DNA of 64,000 nt, taken from assembly GCF_018967845.1 (NCBI RefSeq), contig NZ_JAHLZZ010000001.1, forward strand, positions 4,588,001 through 4,652,000, read 5' to 3'. Of the stretch, positions 18,303-27,793 are shown in pieces. The translations under genes and the position numbers were made by a program. This stretch comes from Hymenobacter siberiensis. Lineage in GTDB: Bacteria > Bacteroidota > Bacteroidia > Cytophagales > Hymenobacteraceae. Under the pieces are notes generated by a model. That model was given only the letters and a program-made list of their open reading frames with translations, was not told the origin of the DNA and made no database searches. The stretch's first letter is position 1. Every line of letters starts with the position of its first letter.

Positions 18303-19155
18303 CCGAAAAATACACGTCCTCCAAATCCGGATTCACGGCCTCAAAGCCGCTGTCGGGCGCGGAATCGGCCAGGATGTGCACCACGGTTTTGCCCGCAAAA
18401 AGGCGCGAGCTGATAACCTGCTGGCTGGCTTGCAGCGCTGGCAGTTCGGCTTTTTCAATAAGCTTGCGCCATATTTTGCCTTTCAGGTTGCCCATCACCG
18501 AAACCGGGTCGCCGGTGAGCAGCACTTCGCCCTTGTTGATGATGGCCATATGGCGGCACAGGTCGGCTACGTCGCTCACAATGTGGGTACTGAGAATCAC
18601 CACCAGGTTTTCGCCAATCTCGCTCAGCAGGTTGTGGAAGCGGTTGCGCTCGGCGGGGTCGAGGCCGGCGGTGGGCTCGTCCACGATGATGAGGCGCGGG
18701 TTGCCCAGCAGCGCCTGCGCAATGCCGAAGCGCTGCTTCATGCCGCCGGAATAGCCGCCCACGTACTTTTTGCGCACGTCATACAGGTTGGTCTGGTGCA
18801 GTAGGGCGGCCACCATTTCCTTGCGCTCCCGGCCGTTGGCAATGCCTTTGAGGGTGGCGAAATGGTCGAGCAACTCCTCGGCGCTCACGCTGGGATACAC
18901 GCCAAATTCCTGCGGCAGGTAGCCCAGCACGCGGCGCACGGCCTCTTTATCGCGCAGCACGTCAATGTCGTCGAGCATGATGGAGCCCGTGTCGGCATCC
19001 TGCAACGTGGCAATGGTGCGCATCAGGCTGGATTTGCCCGCGCCGTTGGGACCCAGCAGGCCAAACATCCCGTTGGGGATATCGAGCGTAACGTTTTTGA
19101 GGGCCTGCGTGCCGTTGGGGTAGGTTTTGGAAAGATTGGTAATCGTAAGGGCCAT
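18253..19155 (-). CDS. ABC transporter ATP-binding protein
   Basis: A 300-residue ATPase of the ABC-2 type. Walker A GPNGAGKS is at residues 35-42, the Q-loop is in YLPQEFG, the signature is YSGGMKQR, Walker B is LIIVDEPTAGLD, and the H-loop is STHIVSD. It should energise the permease/peptidase fusion encoded immediately downstream. The last residues (NYELKIKNGPVTA) derive from an AT-rich repeat and are unlikely to be part of the fold. Confidence 0.95.
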   Translation of the reverse strand: MALTITNLSKTYPNGTQALKNVTLDIPNGMFGLLGPNGAGKSSLMRTIATLQDADTGSIMLDDIDVLRDKEAVRRVLGYLPQEFGVYPSVSAEELLDHFATLKGIANGRERKEMVAALLHQTNLYDVRKKYVGGYSGGMKQRFGIAQALLGNPRLIIVDEPTAGLDPAERNRFHNLLSEIGENLVVILSTHIVSDVADLCRHMAIINKGEVLLTGDPVSVMGNLKGKIWRKLIEKAELPALQASQQVISSRLFAGKTVVHILADSAPDSGFEAVNPDLEDVYFSEIKNYELKIKNGPVTA

Positions 19156-19329
19156 GCTTTTTTGCAGAATATGAAGAATGTAAGCCGGAAGGCACTATGC
19201 GCTACAGAAATCGCCAGAGGTGGCGATTCATTACAGAGAGTTGACCAAAGAGATGCACGGCCCGGCGAGGGGGTTGCCTGAAGGGTAATAAAAGGCCTTG
19301 CTAAGACCTCTACTCTTTCGGAGTCCCTT

Positions 19330-19460
19330 GCTCTTTCGGAGTTGCACTCCGAAAGCTGCCTTGGTGGGGAGTTATACTCACCGTTGACGCCAGCAACGAT
19401 TTACAAAGCGGAGTATAACTCCGCCACAGCGCGGCTTTCGGAGTGCAACTCCGAAAGAGC
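19330..19460. repeat. Paired-arm palindrome (CTCTTTCGGAGTTGCACTCC family), copy 1
   Basis: Perfect 27-bp inverted arms at 19330-19356 and 19434-19460. Each arm has an internal palindrome, CTTTCGGAGTtGCACTCCGA type. The spacer includes a second inverted pair (GGAGTTATACTC and GGAGTATAACTCC). A copy with identical arms and identical arm-to-arm distance (104 bp) is at 23331-23461. The rest of the 357-bp gap 19156-19512 shows only partial copies of the same motif. Confidence 0.85.
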
Positions 19461-19512
19461 AACGTGCAACTCCGCAAGCGCAGCGATGCCATAGATTCAG
19501 CACCATCCCGCC

Positions 19513-22005
19513 CTACTGCCCGCCCTGCTTACTGCCACCGCCGCCTTTCACATCGTCGTTCGAGATGGACTTGCGCTGCTTGCCCTGCTGGGCCTGGCCG
19601 AAGCGGTAGTTGAAGCTGAGGCGGAATGAGCGTTGATAGGAGTAGTTGCGGTTGGTTTCGCTGAAGGTGGGCGTGTCGGTGGTGTTGCGGTAGAGCCAAT
19701 AGTCGTTGAAGGGGGCGGCGATGTTCAGCACCACGTCGGCTTTGTCCTTGAGGAAGGTCTTTTTGACGCCCATCTGGTAGTAGAGGTTAGCCGCGCCCTG
19801 GCCCTGCAAGTCGGGCGAGGGCAGCGAAGCATACACGTACCCCTGCAGCGTGAAGTTTTTGGGCAGCTTATAGGAGGAATTCAGGTTGAGGCCCGCCGTG
19901 AAGCCGCGCCGCTCGATGCCCAGCGACGGGCTGCGGCGCACGATGTACTGAATATCCGGCCCGCCGCTAATATCCCAGCCCTTGGCCGGCTTGGCCGAGC
20001 CGTAGCAATTGAGCTGGTAAAACGCATTGGAGGCCACGTTGGCGTAGGTCTGCCGGGTCACGCCGCTGGCATCAGGCCCCAGGCGAATCGACTCGATGGC
20101 ATTGCCCGTGCGGCGCATCGAGGCCGCGATGTTGAGCGAGCCCGCCTTGCCGTTGGTGTTGAAGCTCAGCTCGTAGGAATCGGTCAGCTCGGGGCTCAGG
20201 GCGGGGTTGCCGTACACGAGGTTTTTCGGGTCGGAGCGGTCCACGAAGGGGTTGAGGTAGTCGATGTAGGGCCGGGTGATGCGGCGGCTGTAGGCCAGGC
20301 GCACGCTGTTGTTGTCGCTGAAAGCGTACTGCGCGTTGCCATTGGGCAGCAGCGAGAGGTAGCTGCGCACGAAGCTGGTGTCGTTGGTGCGGAAATCGGC
20401 CGAAATGGCGGTGCGCTCCAGACGGCCGCCCAGGCTCACGCTCAGCTTCTTGCTCAACTTATTGGTGTAGGTGGCGTAGCCGGCCTGCACGTTTTGGCCG
20501 TAGCTGAAATCGGTGGAGCGGCCGGGCAGGCGCACAAAATCCTCGGTCTGGCCCCGGGTCAGGCCATCGACGTTGGCCACCGAGCCAGTATTGCGAAAAA
20601 TGGCTTTTAGGCCCGTTTCCAGGGTTTGCTTCTCGCCGAAAGGCTGGGTGAGGTCGGTTTGCAGCGTTACTTCGCTGCCCGGCGTGCGGCCCCGGCTGCG
20701 CTCGCGGTAGTTGGCGCGGCCCACTTCCAGGTTGGTGGTGGAGTTGAGATACTGGTCGAAATCGTAGCCAAACGTGCCGCTATTATTGGCGTACTGGCCC
20801 AGCACGCTCCACTCCTTTCGGGGCAGAGCGAAGGTTTTGGTGTAGGTGCCGGTCAGCTCGCCATTGAGGCCGCTAAACTTGCTGTTGGTGGCGCGGGTGA
20901 AGAGCTGGTTGTCCTGCGGGCGGGCGGGCGACACGAAGTCGTTCAGCATGTTATTGTAGTCGTGGCCGGCGTAGCGGTTTACCGAGGCGGCCAGCGACAG
21001 GCTCTGGTGCTCGCTCAGGTCGTAGTCGAGGCCCACCGAGCCATACATCCACTGGCCGCTGTAGTTGCCCACACCCTGCTGGGTCAGGGTCGAGTTATCG
21101 GTTTTACCGAAGCGGGTGCGCTCCGACCGGTTCGGCCCGTGCCAGCCGCCCGTGCCACCCGAGGAAGTGAAGCCCAGTTTCTTGGTTTTGAAGTTAAGCG
21201 AGCCGTTCACGCCCGAATTCCGGTTGCCGCCGCTCGCCCCAATGCGGCCGTTAAGGCCCTGCTCCACCCCCTTTTTCAGCACGATGTTGATGATGCCGGC
21301 GGTGCCTTCGCCGTCGTACTTGGCCGGCGGCGTGGTGATAATTTCGACCGACTTAATCTGCTCGGCCGGAATACCTTTCAGGGCTTCGGCCAGGTTGCTG
21401 GCCAGCGTAGGCGAGGGCTTGTTATTCACCAGCACCTTGAAGTTGCTGGAGCCGCGCATCTTCACGTTGCCGTCGCCGTCCACGGCCAGCAGCGGGGCTT
21501 TGCGCAGCACGTCGGCCGCAGTGCCGCCGGCATTGGTGGCGTCCTGGTCGGCGTTGTACACCATGCGGTCGGGCCGGATTTCCACCACCGGCTTCGTCCC
21601 GATGATGACGGCCTCGGCCAGCGCGGTGCCGGCCACGGGCAGGCGGAACGTGCCCGCGTCGGTAGCGCCGGCGGTAATGGTCACGTTGCGCGTCTGGGTG
21701 CCGTAGCCCACGTAGCTCACCCGCAGCCGGGCCGGGCCGGGCGCGAGCTTGGTGAGGGAGAATTTGCCGGCCTCGTCGGCGGCCACGCCGGTGATGGGCT
21801 TGTCGTTGGGCGCGGATGGCAGCAGTACCACCGTGGCGTAGGGCACGGGCTCTTTCTTAAGCGAATCGAGCACGGTGCCGACGAGCGAGCCGGTGGCCGC
21901 CACCGCCGGAGTAGCGGCAGGCGTTTGGGCGGCGGCGGGGCGGGCCAAGCCAGTCAGGAGCAGACACAACAGGCCCGCCGCAAAGCAATGCGTAGATAGT
22001 TTCAT
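19513..22005 (-). CDS. TonB-dependent receptor (OMP_b-brl_3 type)
   Basis: An 830-residue outer membrane receptor. It has a signal peptide (residues 1-26), then a carboxypeptidase-regulatory-like domain (VGTVLDSLKKEPVPYATVV), a plug domain (about residues 130-240, with VKMRGSSNFKVLVNN and AGIINIVLKKG), and a C-terminal beta barrel with many aromatic-ended strands. No SusD partner is adjacent, so it need not be a glycan importer; the ligand is unknown. A weak cobalamin-riboswitch-like sequence lies about 180 nt upstream, which, if real, would point to corrinoid uptake. Confidence 0.9.
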   Translation of the reverse strand: MKLSTHCFAAGLLCLLLTGLARPAAAQTPAATPAVAATGSLVGTVLDSLKKEPVPYATVVLLPSAPNDKPITGVAADEAGKFSLTKLAPGPARLRVSYVGYGTQTRNVTITAGATDAGTFRLPVAGTALAEAVIIGTKPVVEIRPDRMVYNADQDATNAGGTAADVLRKAPLLAVDGDGNVKMRGSSNFKVLVNNKPSPTLASNLAEALKGIPAEQIKSVEIITTPPAKYDGEGTAGIINIVLKKGVEQGLNGRIGASGGNRNSGVNGSLNFKTKKLGFTSSGGTGGWHGPNRSERTRFGKTDNSTLTQQGVGNYSGQWMYGSVGLDYDLSEHQSLSLAASVNRYAGHDYNNMLNDFVSPARPQDNQLFTRATNSKFSGLNGELTGTYTKTFALPRKEWSVLGQYANNSGTFGYDFDQYLNSTTNLEVGRANYRERSRGRTPGSEVTLQTDLTQPFGEKQTLETGLKAIFRNTGSVANVDGLTRGQTEDFVRLPGRSTDFSYGQNVQAGYATYTNKLSKKLSVSLGGRLERTAISADFRTNDTSFVRSYLSLLPNGNAQYAFSDNNSVRLAYSRRITRPYIDYLNPFVDRSDPKNLVYGNPALSPELTDSYELSFNTNGKAGSLNIAASMRRTGNAIESIRLGPDASGVTRQTYANVASNAFYQLNCYGSAKPAKGWDISGGPDIQYIVRRSPSLGIERRGFTAGLNLNSSYKLPKNFTLQGYVYASLPSPDLQGQGAANLYYQMGVKKTFLKDKADVVLNIAAPFNDYWLYRNTTDTPTFSETNRNYSYQRSFRLSFNYRFGQAQQGKQRKSISNDDVKGGGGSKQGGQ

Positions 22006-22180
22006 CGGTGCAGATTAGGAAAGGAAAGAAGGTTACGCTCAAACAGATGACCTAGCCGTGGCCAGGGTTGCCTGTCAGGAGCATTAAATTGAGGTGAAGC
22101 TCTGGAGAATATTGGCCCTGGTGTCCAAACGTTACAGCGGCCAGCATTATTTTTTTGAGGAATCGCCATTACTGGCGCAA

Positions 22181-22345
22181 GACCGGAGTAACAGGCAGCT
22201 TTCTGACTCAAAGGGCCGGGCTGCCGAGCCGCATAGTCCAGGCTGGGACGTGCCACCAGCGGATACCGGATGCGGCAGCAGGATGCCTGCGAATCTGAGC
22301 CGCTTGCATGCAGCGCAGGCTTTGCCGTAGCTTTGAGATAGGCGG
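22181..22345 (-). ncRNA. Possible cobalamin riboswitch upstream of the TonB receptor
   Basis: On the minus strand the 3' end reads GAGTCAGAAAGCTGCC, close to the conserved 3' end of cobalamin riboswitches (GAGTCAGGAGACCTGCC). Upstream, CTGCTGCCGCATCCGGTA resembles the conserved CTGnCCCGCnACnGTA core, and a GGCA segment near 22330 could close P1 with TGCC. The central GCCACTG/GGGAAGG part is not convincing. Cobalamin riboswitches commonly control TonB receptors in this phylum. This is the only structured signal I see in 22006-22400, apart from the forward promoter. Confidence 0.35.
22304..22335 (+). promoter_or_regulatory. Bacteroidota promoter for the exonuclease gene
   Basis: TTG at 22304-22306 and TAGCTTTG at 22328-22335, 21 nt apart, match the -33/-7 consensus. 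The ATG at 22401 is 66 nt downstream. It overlaps the 5' part of the putative minus-strand riboswitch. Confidence 0.6.
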
Positions 22346-22400
22346 GCGGCCCGGCGGCCCCGACGTATCTTCCACTACTTTCACTGCTTTTCCTTCTGCC

Positions 22401-23234
22401 ATGAACATCCTGCACAATGTCGACCTGACCCGCATTTTCTTCGTCGATATTGAAACCGTGCCCGGCCACGCCACCCATGCCGAGATGCCGGCCGCCCACC
22501 AGCCGCTCTGGAAGAAGTTCTGCGACAAGCGCCACGCCCGCGAGCTGGCCGAGGGCCAGACCCACGAAGCCCTGTTTGCCAACGGCGGCCTCTATGCCGA
22601 GTTTGGCAAAATCGTGTGCATTTCGGTGGGCAAGTTCTACACCCTGGCCGATGACACGCTTGAATTTAAAGTAAAATCGTACGCCAACGATGATGAGCAC
22701 GAAGTGCTGCGGAGCTTCGCCCGGGCCCTGGACGAAGCCAAACCCTACGGCACCAAGCTGCCCACCGCCACCAACACCCGCGAGCACGACGACCCGAAGC
22801 GCATCGGCCACTACCTCTGCGCCCACAACGGCCGCGAGTTCGACTACGGCTACATCGGCCGCCGCATGCTGATTTGCGGTCAGCCCATTCCGCCGATGCT
22901 CGACGTGGCCGGCTACAAGGCCTGGGACCTGCCTCACCTGCTCGACACCATGGAGCTGTGGAAGTTTGGCGATTTCAAAGGCACTATCTCCCTGGCCCTG
23001 CTGGCCGGCGTCTTCGGCATTCCCTCACCCAAAGACGACATCGACGGCTCCCAGGTGGGCCACACCTACTGGACCGAGAAAGACCTCAAACGCATTGTGA
23101 CCTATTGCGAGAAGGACGTTATCACCACGGCCCGCGTCTTTATGCACTATCAGGGCCTCAAGTCGTTTTGGCCCGACGTGCGGGTTACCCATACCCCGTG
23201 GCCGCCCATACCGGTCATGCGGGTAGTGGCCTAA
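22401..23234 (+). CDS. Predicted 3'-5' exonuclease, PolB-like DEDDy
   Basis: A 277-residue protein of the family related to the exonuclease domain of DNA polymerase B (DNA_pol_B_exo2). The three exo motifs are visible: FFVDIETVPG (residues 13-22), LCAHNGREFDYGYIGRR (about 140-156) and RIVTYCEKDVITTARV (about 233-248, the YxxxD form). It should remove nucleotides from 3' DNA ends, probably in repair. The ATG at 22401 starts directly before the domain; in-frame codons upstream are not conserved-looking. It is followed by a strong terminator. Confidence 0.9.
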   Translation: MNILHNVDLTRIFFVDIETVPGHATHAEMPAAHQPLWKKFCDKRHARELAEGQTHEALFANGGLYAEFGKIVCISVGKFYTLADDTLEFKVKSYANDDEHEVLRSFARALDEAKPYGTKLPTATNTREHDDPKRIGHYLCAHNGREFDYGYIGRRMLICGQPIPPMLDVAGYKAWDLPHLLDTMELWKFGDFKGTISLALLAGVFGIPSPKDDIDGSQVGHTYWTEKDLKRIVTYCEKDVITTARVFMHYQGLKSFWPDVRVTHTPWPPIPVMRVVA

Positions 23235-23258
23235 CCCTGGCAGGCGGCTTAGCTTTGA

Positions 23259-23300
23259 GCCGGCTGAAATCCCTTCGGGGTGTTTCAGCCGGCTTTTTTT
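23259..23300 (+). terminator. Intrinsic terminator of the exonuclease gene
   Basis: An 11-bp stem GCCGGCTGAAA with a 13-nt loop, then seven T. It begins 24 nt after the stop codon. Confidence 0.88.
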
Positions 23301-23330
23301 ACGTTGTGCTCAACCGCTGCCCGTTGCTCT

Positions 23331-23461
23331 GCTCTTTCGGAGTTGCACTCCGAAAGCCGGACTGCCGGGGACTTATAGTCCCCAATCGTTACGCCGTTGC
23401 CACCCCGGAGCGGAGTACAACTCCGCAACACGCGGCTTTCGGAGTGCAACTCCGAAAGAGC
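23331..23461. repeat. Paired-arm palindrome (CTCTTTCGGAGTTGCACTCC family), copy 2
   Basis: Arms at 23331-23357 and 23435-23461 are identical to those of copy 1 (19330-19460), with the same 104-bp spacing. The inner sequence differs but keeps a similar palindromic plan (GGGGACTTATAGTCCCC, then GGAGTACAACTCC). A further half motif follows at 23463-23483. Confidence 0.85.
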
Positions 23462-23529
23462 AGGAGTTCCACTCCGAAAGAGCAAAAAATCCTTCATTCG
23501 GCACTTTTTAGACCTTGCTTTCAACACCA

Positions 23530-25074
23530 ATGCGCTTACTTCCTTTCCTGGTCACGCTGGCTGCGGCCGCCGCCCTTTCCCTCCCCGCTCACGCCCAAAC
23601 GCCTACGCCCGGCGCGGGCAACGCCTTCGTGCGCGACAGCCTGGCCAGCTACGTGCAGCGCGGCCTCAAATTATGGAACATTCCCGGCCTGGCCGTGACG
23701 GTGGTGAAGGATGGGCAGGTAGTGGTGTCGCAGGGTTTCGGCGTGAAAGCCGTGGACAAGCCCGAACCAGTGGACGGTAATACCCTCTTCCTCATCGCCT
23801 CCAATTCCAAACTCTTCACCGGCACCGCCATTTCGCAATTGGTCGAGGAAAAAAAGCTGAAGCTGGACGACCCGGTGCACCAGTACCTGCCCGATTTCCG
23901 GCTCTATGACTCCGTCAGCACCCGCTTGGTTACCATTCGCGATGTGCTGGGGCACCGCATGGGCACCAAGACCTTCCAGGGCGATTTCACCTTCTGGGAT
24001 TCTAACCTGAGCCGGGCCGAAATCCTGCAAAAAGTGCACTATCTGAAGCCTGTGGGGCTGTTTCGGCAGCAGTACGGTTACAGCAACTACGGCTTCCTGA
24101 CGGCCGGCGAAATCATTCCCGTGGCCACCGGTGGCACCACATGGCAGGACTTCGTGCAGCAGCGCCTGCTCACCCCGCTGGGCATGACGAATACCTACCC
24201 CAGTACGGCGGGGGCCAGCCAGCGGGCCAACGTGGCGCTGCCCTACACCACGGCTTTCGGCCCGCTCACGCGGGTGCCGTTTGATGAGGTGGACAACTTT
24301 GGGCCGGCCGCCAGCCTGGTTTCCAACGTGAATGACCTTGGCCACTGGCTGCGCTTCCAGCTCGACAGCGGCCAGTACAACGGCCAGCGCATCATGCCCT
24401 GGGCCACGCTGCGCCGCACCCGCGAAGGCAACACGCTGGTGAACGCCAGTAAATCGCCCATCTTCCCCAGCCATTTCCGCACCTACGGCCTGGGCGTGTA
24501 TTCGGCAGACTACAACGCTCGCCAGATTTATTGGCACACGGGCGGGGCCAATGGCTTTGTAACCAACGTGTGCTTTGTGCCCGAAGAAAACCTGGGCCTC
24601 GCCGTGCTCACCAACCAGGACAACCAGAGCTTTTTCGAAGCCCTGCGCTACCAGCTGCTCGATGCCTACCTGAGCGTGCCCTACGTGGACCGCAGCCGCC
24701 AGCTCTACGCCTTCGCCCAAAAGGGCAACGCCGAAACCGCCAAAAGCGTGGCCGAGCTGGCCGCCCGCGTCAGCAAGAAAAACAAGCCCGCCCGCAGCCT
24801 CAAATCCTACACCGGCACCTACCAGCACCCGGTATATGGCACCATCACCGTCGAGCCCAAAGGCAAGCAGCTGCTCGTGCGTTTCTCGCATCACCCTGCC
24901 CTCACCACCACGCTGGAGTATATGGACAGCGACACCTTCCGCAGCACCTTTTCCAACGCGGCCTACGGGATTTTCCCGGCTCCCTTCGCCGTGGAGAGCG
25001 GGCAGGTGAAAACGCTGGAAATTCGGGTGAACGATGGGCTGGAGCAGGAACCGTACCTGTTCACGAAACAGTAA
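23530..25074 (+). CDS. Serine hydrolase, class C beta-lactamase-like
   Basis: A 514-residue secreted protein. The signal peptide ends AHAQ (residue 23). The beta-lactamase fold has the catalytic S-x-x-K as SNSK (residues 91-94), the Y-x-N motif as YSN (184-186) and HTGG (about 337) in place of KTG. The C-terminal ~100 residues resemble DUF3471 (YTGTYQHPVYGTITVEP). Such proteins are esterases or D-amino-peptidases as often as beta-lactamases, so the substrate is unclear. The ATG at 23530 directly precedes the signal peptide. Confidence 0.9.
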   Translation: MRLLPFLVTLAAAAALSLPAHAQTPTPGAGNAFVRDSLASYVQRGLKLWNIPGLAVTVVKDGQVVVSQGFGVKAVDKPEPVDGNTLFLIASNSKLFTGTAISQLVEEKKLKLDDPVHQYLPDFRLYDSVSTRLVTIRDVLGHRMGTKTFQGDFTFWDSNLSRAEILQKVHYLKPVGLFRQQYGYSNYGFLTAGEIIPVATGGTTWQDFVQQRLLTPLGMTNTYPSTAGASQRANVALPYTTAFGPLTRVPFDEVDNFGPAASLVSNVNDLGHWLRFQLDSGQYNGQRIMPWATLRRTREGNTLVNASKSPIFPSHFRTYGLGVYSADYNARQIYWHTGGANGFVTNVCFVPEENLGLAVLTNQDNQSFFEALRYQLLDAYLSVPYVDRSRQLYAFAQKGNAETAKSVAELAARVSKKNKPARSLKSYTGTYQHPVYGTITVEPKGKQLLVRFSHHPALTTTLEYMDSDTFRSTFSNAAYGIFPAPFAVESGQVKTLEIRVNDGLEQEPYLFTKQ

Positions 25075-25130
25075 ATCAGTCAATTACCTATTCAAATTAA
25101 ATCTGCGTCAATTCCTTTCTTTTCAACTTT

Positions 25131-27700
25131 ATGCGTCTTTTTTATTCGTTTCTCGCGGCCGTTATGCTGAGCTGCGGCAGCTGGCTTTCCGCCGCCGCGC
25201 AGCAGCTCGACCCCGGCTTTGCGCCCAGCACGCTCACGGCCCCCGGCAGCGGGGTTTTCGCTTCCCTCAAGCAGCCCGACGGCAAGGTGCTCATTACCGG
25301 TCAGTTCCAACTGATGAACGGGCAGCCGTCGCCCCGGGTAGCGCGCCTCAATGCCGACGGCCCCCCCGACCTTACGTTCCGGGCGCAGGCCGGCAGTGGT
25401 CCCAGTGCCAACATTACCGCGCTGGCGCTCCAGCCCGACGGAAAAATCCTACTGGGGGGCGAATACGGCGTGACGGGCTACAATGGTGCGCCCGTGCAAA
25501 ACCTCATCCGCCTCAATGCCGATGGCAGCTTGGACAATTCGTTCAGCTCGGGTGGCACCGGGTGGCAGAGCAGCATCTACAGCATTGCCGTGCAGGCCGA
25601 TGGTAAGATTTTGGTAGGCCGCGTTTTACAGTCCACTTTCAACGGATAACCCACCAAGGGCGTGATTCGGCTGTTGCCCACCGGCCGGCTCGACACCAGC
25701 TTTGCCACCAGAGCCGGGTTCACCAACGGAACGGGCGGCTACGGGGAAATCCGGCGGATTATCGCGCAGCCCGACGGCACCATTATGGTGGCCGGCCAGT
25801 TCGATGCCGTGGACGGGCAGCCCTGCCTGGGCGTTGCCCGCCTCAGCGCCACCGGCAGCCGCGATGCCTCGTTTAGCTCGCCGCTGGTCAGCTACGCGTT
25901 TGTGTTCGATATGGTGCGGCAGCCCGATGGCAAGCTCGTTCTCGGGGGCAACACGGTGGCAAGCTCGACCAACGGTTCCAGCCTGGTGGTGCGCCTGCTG
26001 CCCACCGGCGCGCTGGACCCGTCTTTTACCCGCGTTGCGGCCAGCGGAGTAGTGTTTGGCCTGGGCCTCCGCGCCGATGGCAGCATCCTGGTTACGGGTG
26101 GGCTCAACTCCTTCGGCGGGCTCTCCAGCACCGGCCTGGTGCGGCTAACCTCGGCCGGGGCGGTCGATGCCGCGTTTGGGGCGGGCAGCCAGGGCAACTA
26201 CGGCACCGTGATGCGCGCGGTAGAGCTGAATAGTGGCCAGTACCTGATAGTCGGCTTTTTCAACAGCTCAGGCAGCCAGCCAAGCAGCGGCGTGATGCGC
26301 CTGCTGGCCACTGGCAACGTCGATACCAGCTACACCATGTTGCTGGAAACGGTAGCCTCGGGGCTCGTCACCCCGCAGAACAACGGCCAGCTCGTGCTGA
26401 GTGCCTACAACCTCACCACCTTCAACGGTCAGGCGGTGAGCACCCAAGGCTACCCGCGCTTCCACCGCATCAGTGCCAATGGCAGCTACAACGCACTGAT
26501 AACCCTTCCCGCCCCTACGGCCCGGCCCGGTGGCAGCACCTATTCTGTCAATGCTTCCGCACAGGCCGACGGTACTTTCTACGCCACTTACCAGAATACT
26601 GACAGCACTGCCCTGGTGCGCCGCGTACTGGCCAACGGGACGTTCGACGCCACGTTTGCCGCGGCCGAGCTCCGTTGGAGCCGCCCGTACCCACCCTGTT
26701 GCCTTGGAGCGAGCATTGCCGTCCACCCCGGCGGTGGATTGCTGGTCACCAGCTCTTCCACTAAAGCAAATGGCCAGCCCATGAGGACGATGGTGCGCCT
26801 CAACGCCGATGGCACGCTCAACACGCAATTTGCTCCGCCCCTCAATACTGCCTGGCAAGTGCTCGCCGTAGGCACGGGCAATACCGCCGGCTTCCGCTAC
26901 CCCGTGGGCCTGGCCAACGGCCAGACGCTGGTGCTCTGGAACGATGCCACCCGCAGCTACGCAGACCGCCTCAACCTCGATGGCACCATCGATAACACCT
27001 TCTCGATTGGCACGGGCGGCGGCCCTGGCTCGCTGTTTAGCATCGTGGTTGTGGCCGGCGGCAAAATTATGGCAAATGGCAACTTCACCTCCTTCAACGG
27101 GCAGGCCGCGCCCTACGGCCTGCTGCGCCTACTGCCAAGCGGCGCGCCCGACCCCGGCTTCACGGCCGCCAGCGCCGCCCACACGCTGGCCGAACAACCC
27201 GATGGCAAGCTGCTCATCGTGGCACCCGGCGCTACCTCGCAAACCGAGCGCCTGGTGCGCCTCATCACCACCGGCAGCTTCGATACTGGTTTCCAGGCCG
27301 TAGTGGTGGGCAATGAGTCGTTCTCGCCCGCAGCAGCGACCGTTTACCTCCAGCCCGGCACCAATGCCATTGTGCTTGGCGGCGACTTCACCAGCGTGGC
27401 CGGGCAGCCGCGCTTCGGGCTGGCCCGCCTCGTGAACACGGTGCTGGCCACGCGCAACGCCACGGCGGTGCCGCTGGCCGATGCCTTCCCCAACCGGCCC
27501 ATAACCAGCTCACCCTGCGCCTGCCCGCCGCGCCCACCGGCCCCGTGCTGCTGGCCGACCTGCAGGGCCGCACGGTGCGCCGCTGGGCGCTGGCGCAGGC
27601 CAGCGGCACGGTGCCGCTGGGTGGCCTCGCGCCGGGCGTGTACCTGTTGGGCATCACCACCACGGCCGGCCAAAGCTGGCAGCGTATTGCCATCGAATAA
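25131..27700 (+). pseudogene. T9SS delta-60-repeat protein, broken twice
   Basis: An intact ancestor would be about 855 residues: a signal peptide (MRLFYSFLAAVMLSCG), many delta-60 beta-propeller repeats (pattern QPDGKIL...G...NG...R.N.DG..D..F) and a T9SS sorting domain. Two lesions are visible. TAA at 25647-25649 replaces an expected Gln codon (STFNG then PTKG, in the same frame). One C is missing near 27495: adding it turns FPNRPITSS into FPNPAHNQLTLRL and restores the sorting domain down to TAA at 27700. Without it the frame runs to 28076 through the terminator and antisense to the next gene. Product, if any, would be cytoplasmically truncated or retained. Confidence 0.88.
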
Positions 27701-27728
27701 GCCCGAATCCAACTTATCGGCCAAACGT

Positions 27729-27766
27729 AAAAAGCCGGCTTCCCTCGCGGAAAGCCGGCTTTTTGC
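27729..27766. terminator. Bidirectional terminator
   Basis: A 13-bp stem AAAAAGCCGGCTT with a 10-nt loop, with A and T runs on either side. It lies between the convergent delta-60 gene and the alcohol dehydrogenase gene. Confidence 0.85.
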
Positions 27767-27793
27767 GTTTAATTATCGAGTGGCTGCTGGTTG

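Noticed and set aside
19330..23461. Repeat arrays considered as a CRISPR
   Set aside because: The repeats are inverted pairs in separate intergenic sites, not direct repeats with unique spacers, and no cas genes are seen.
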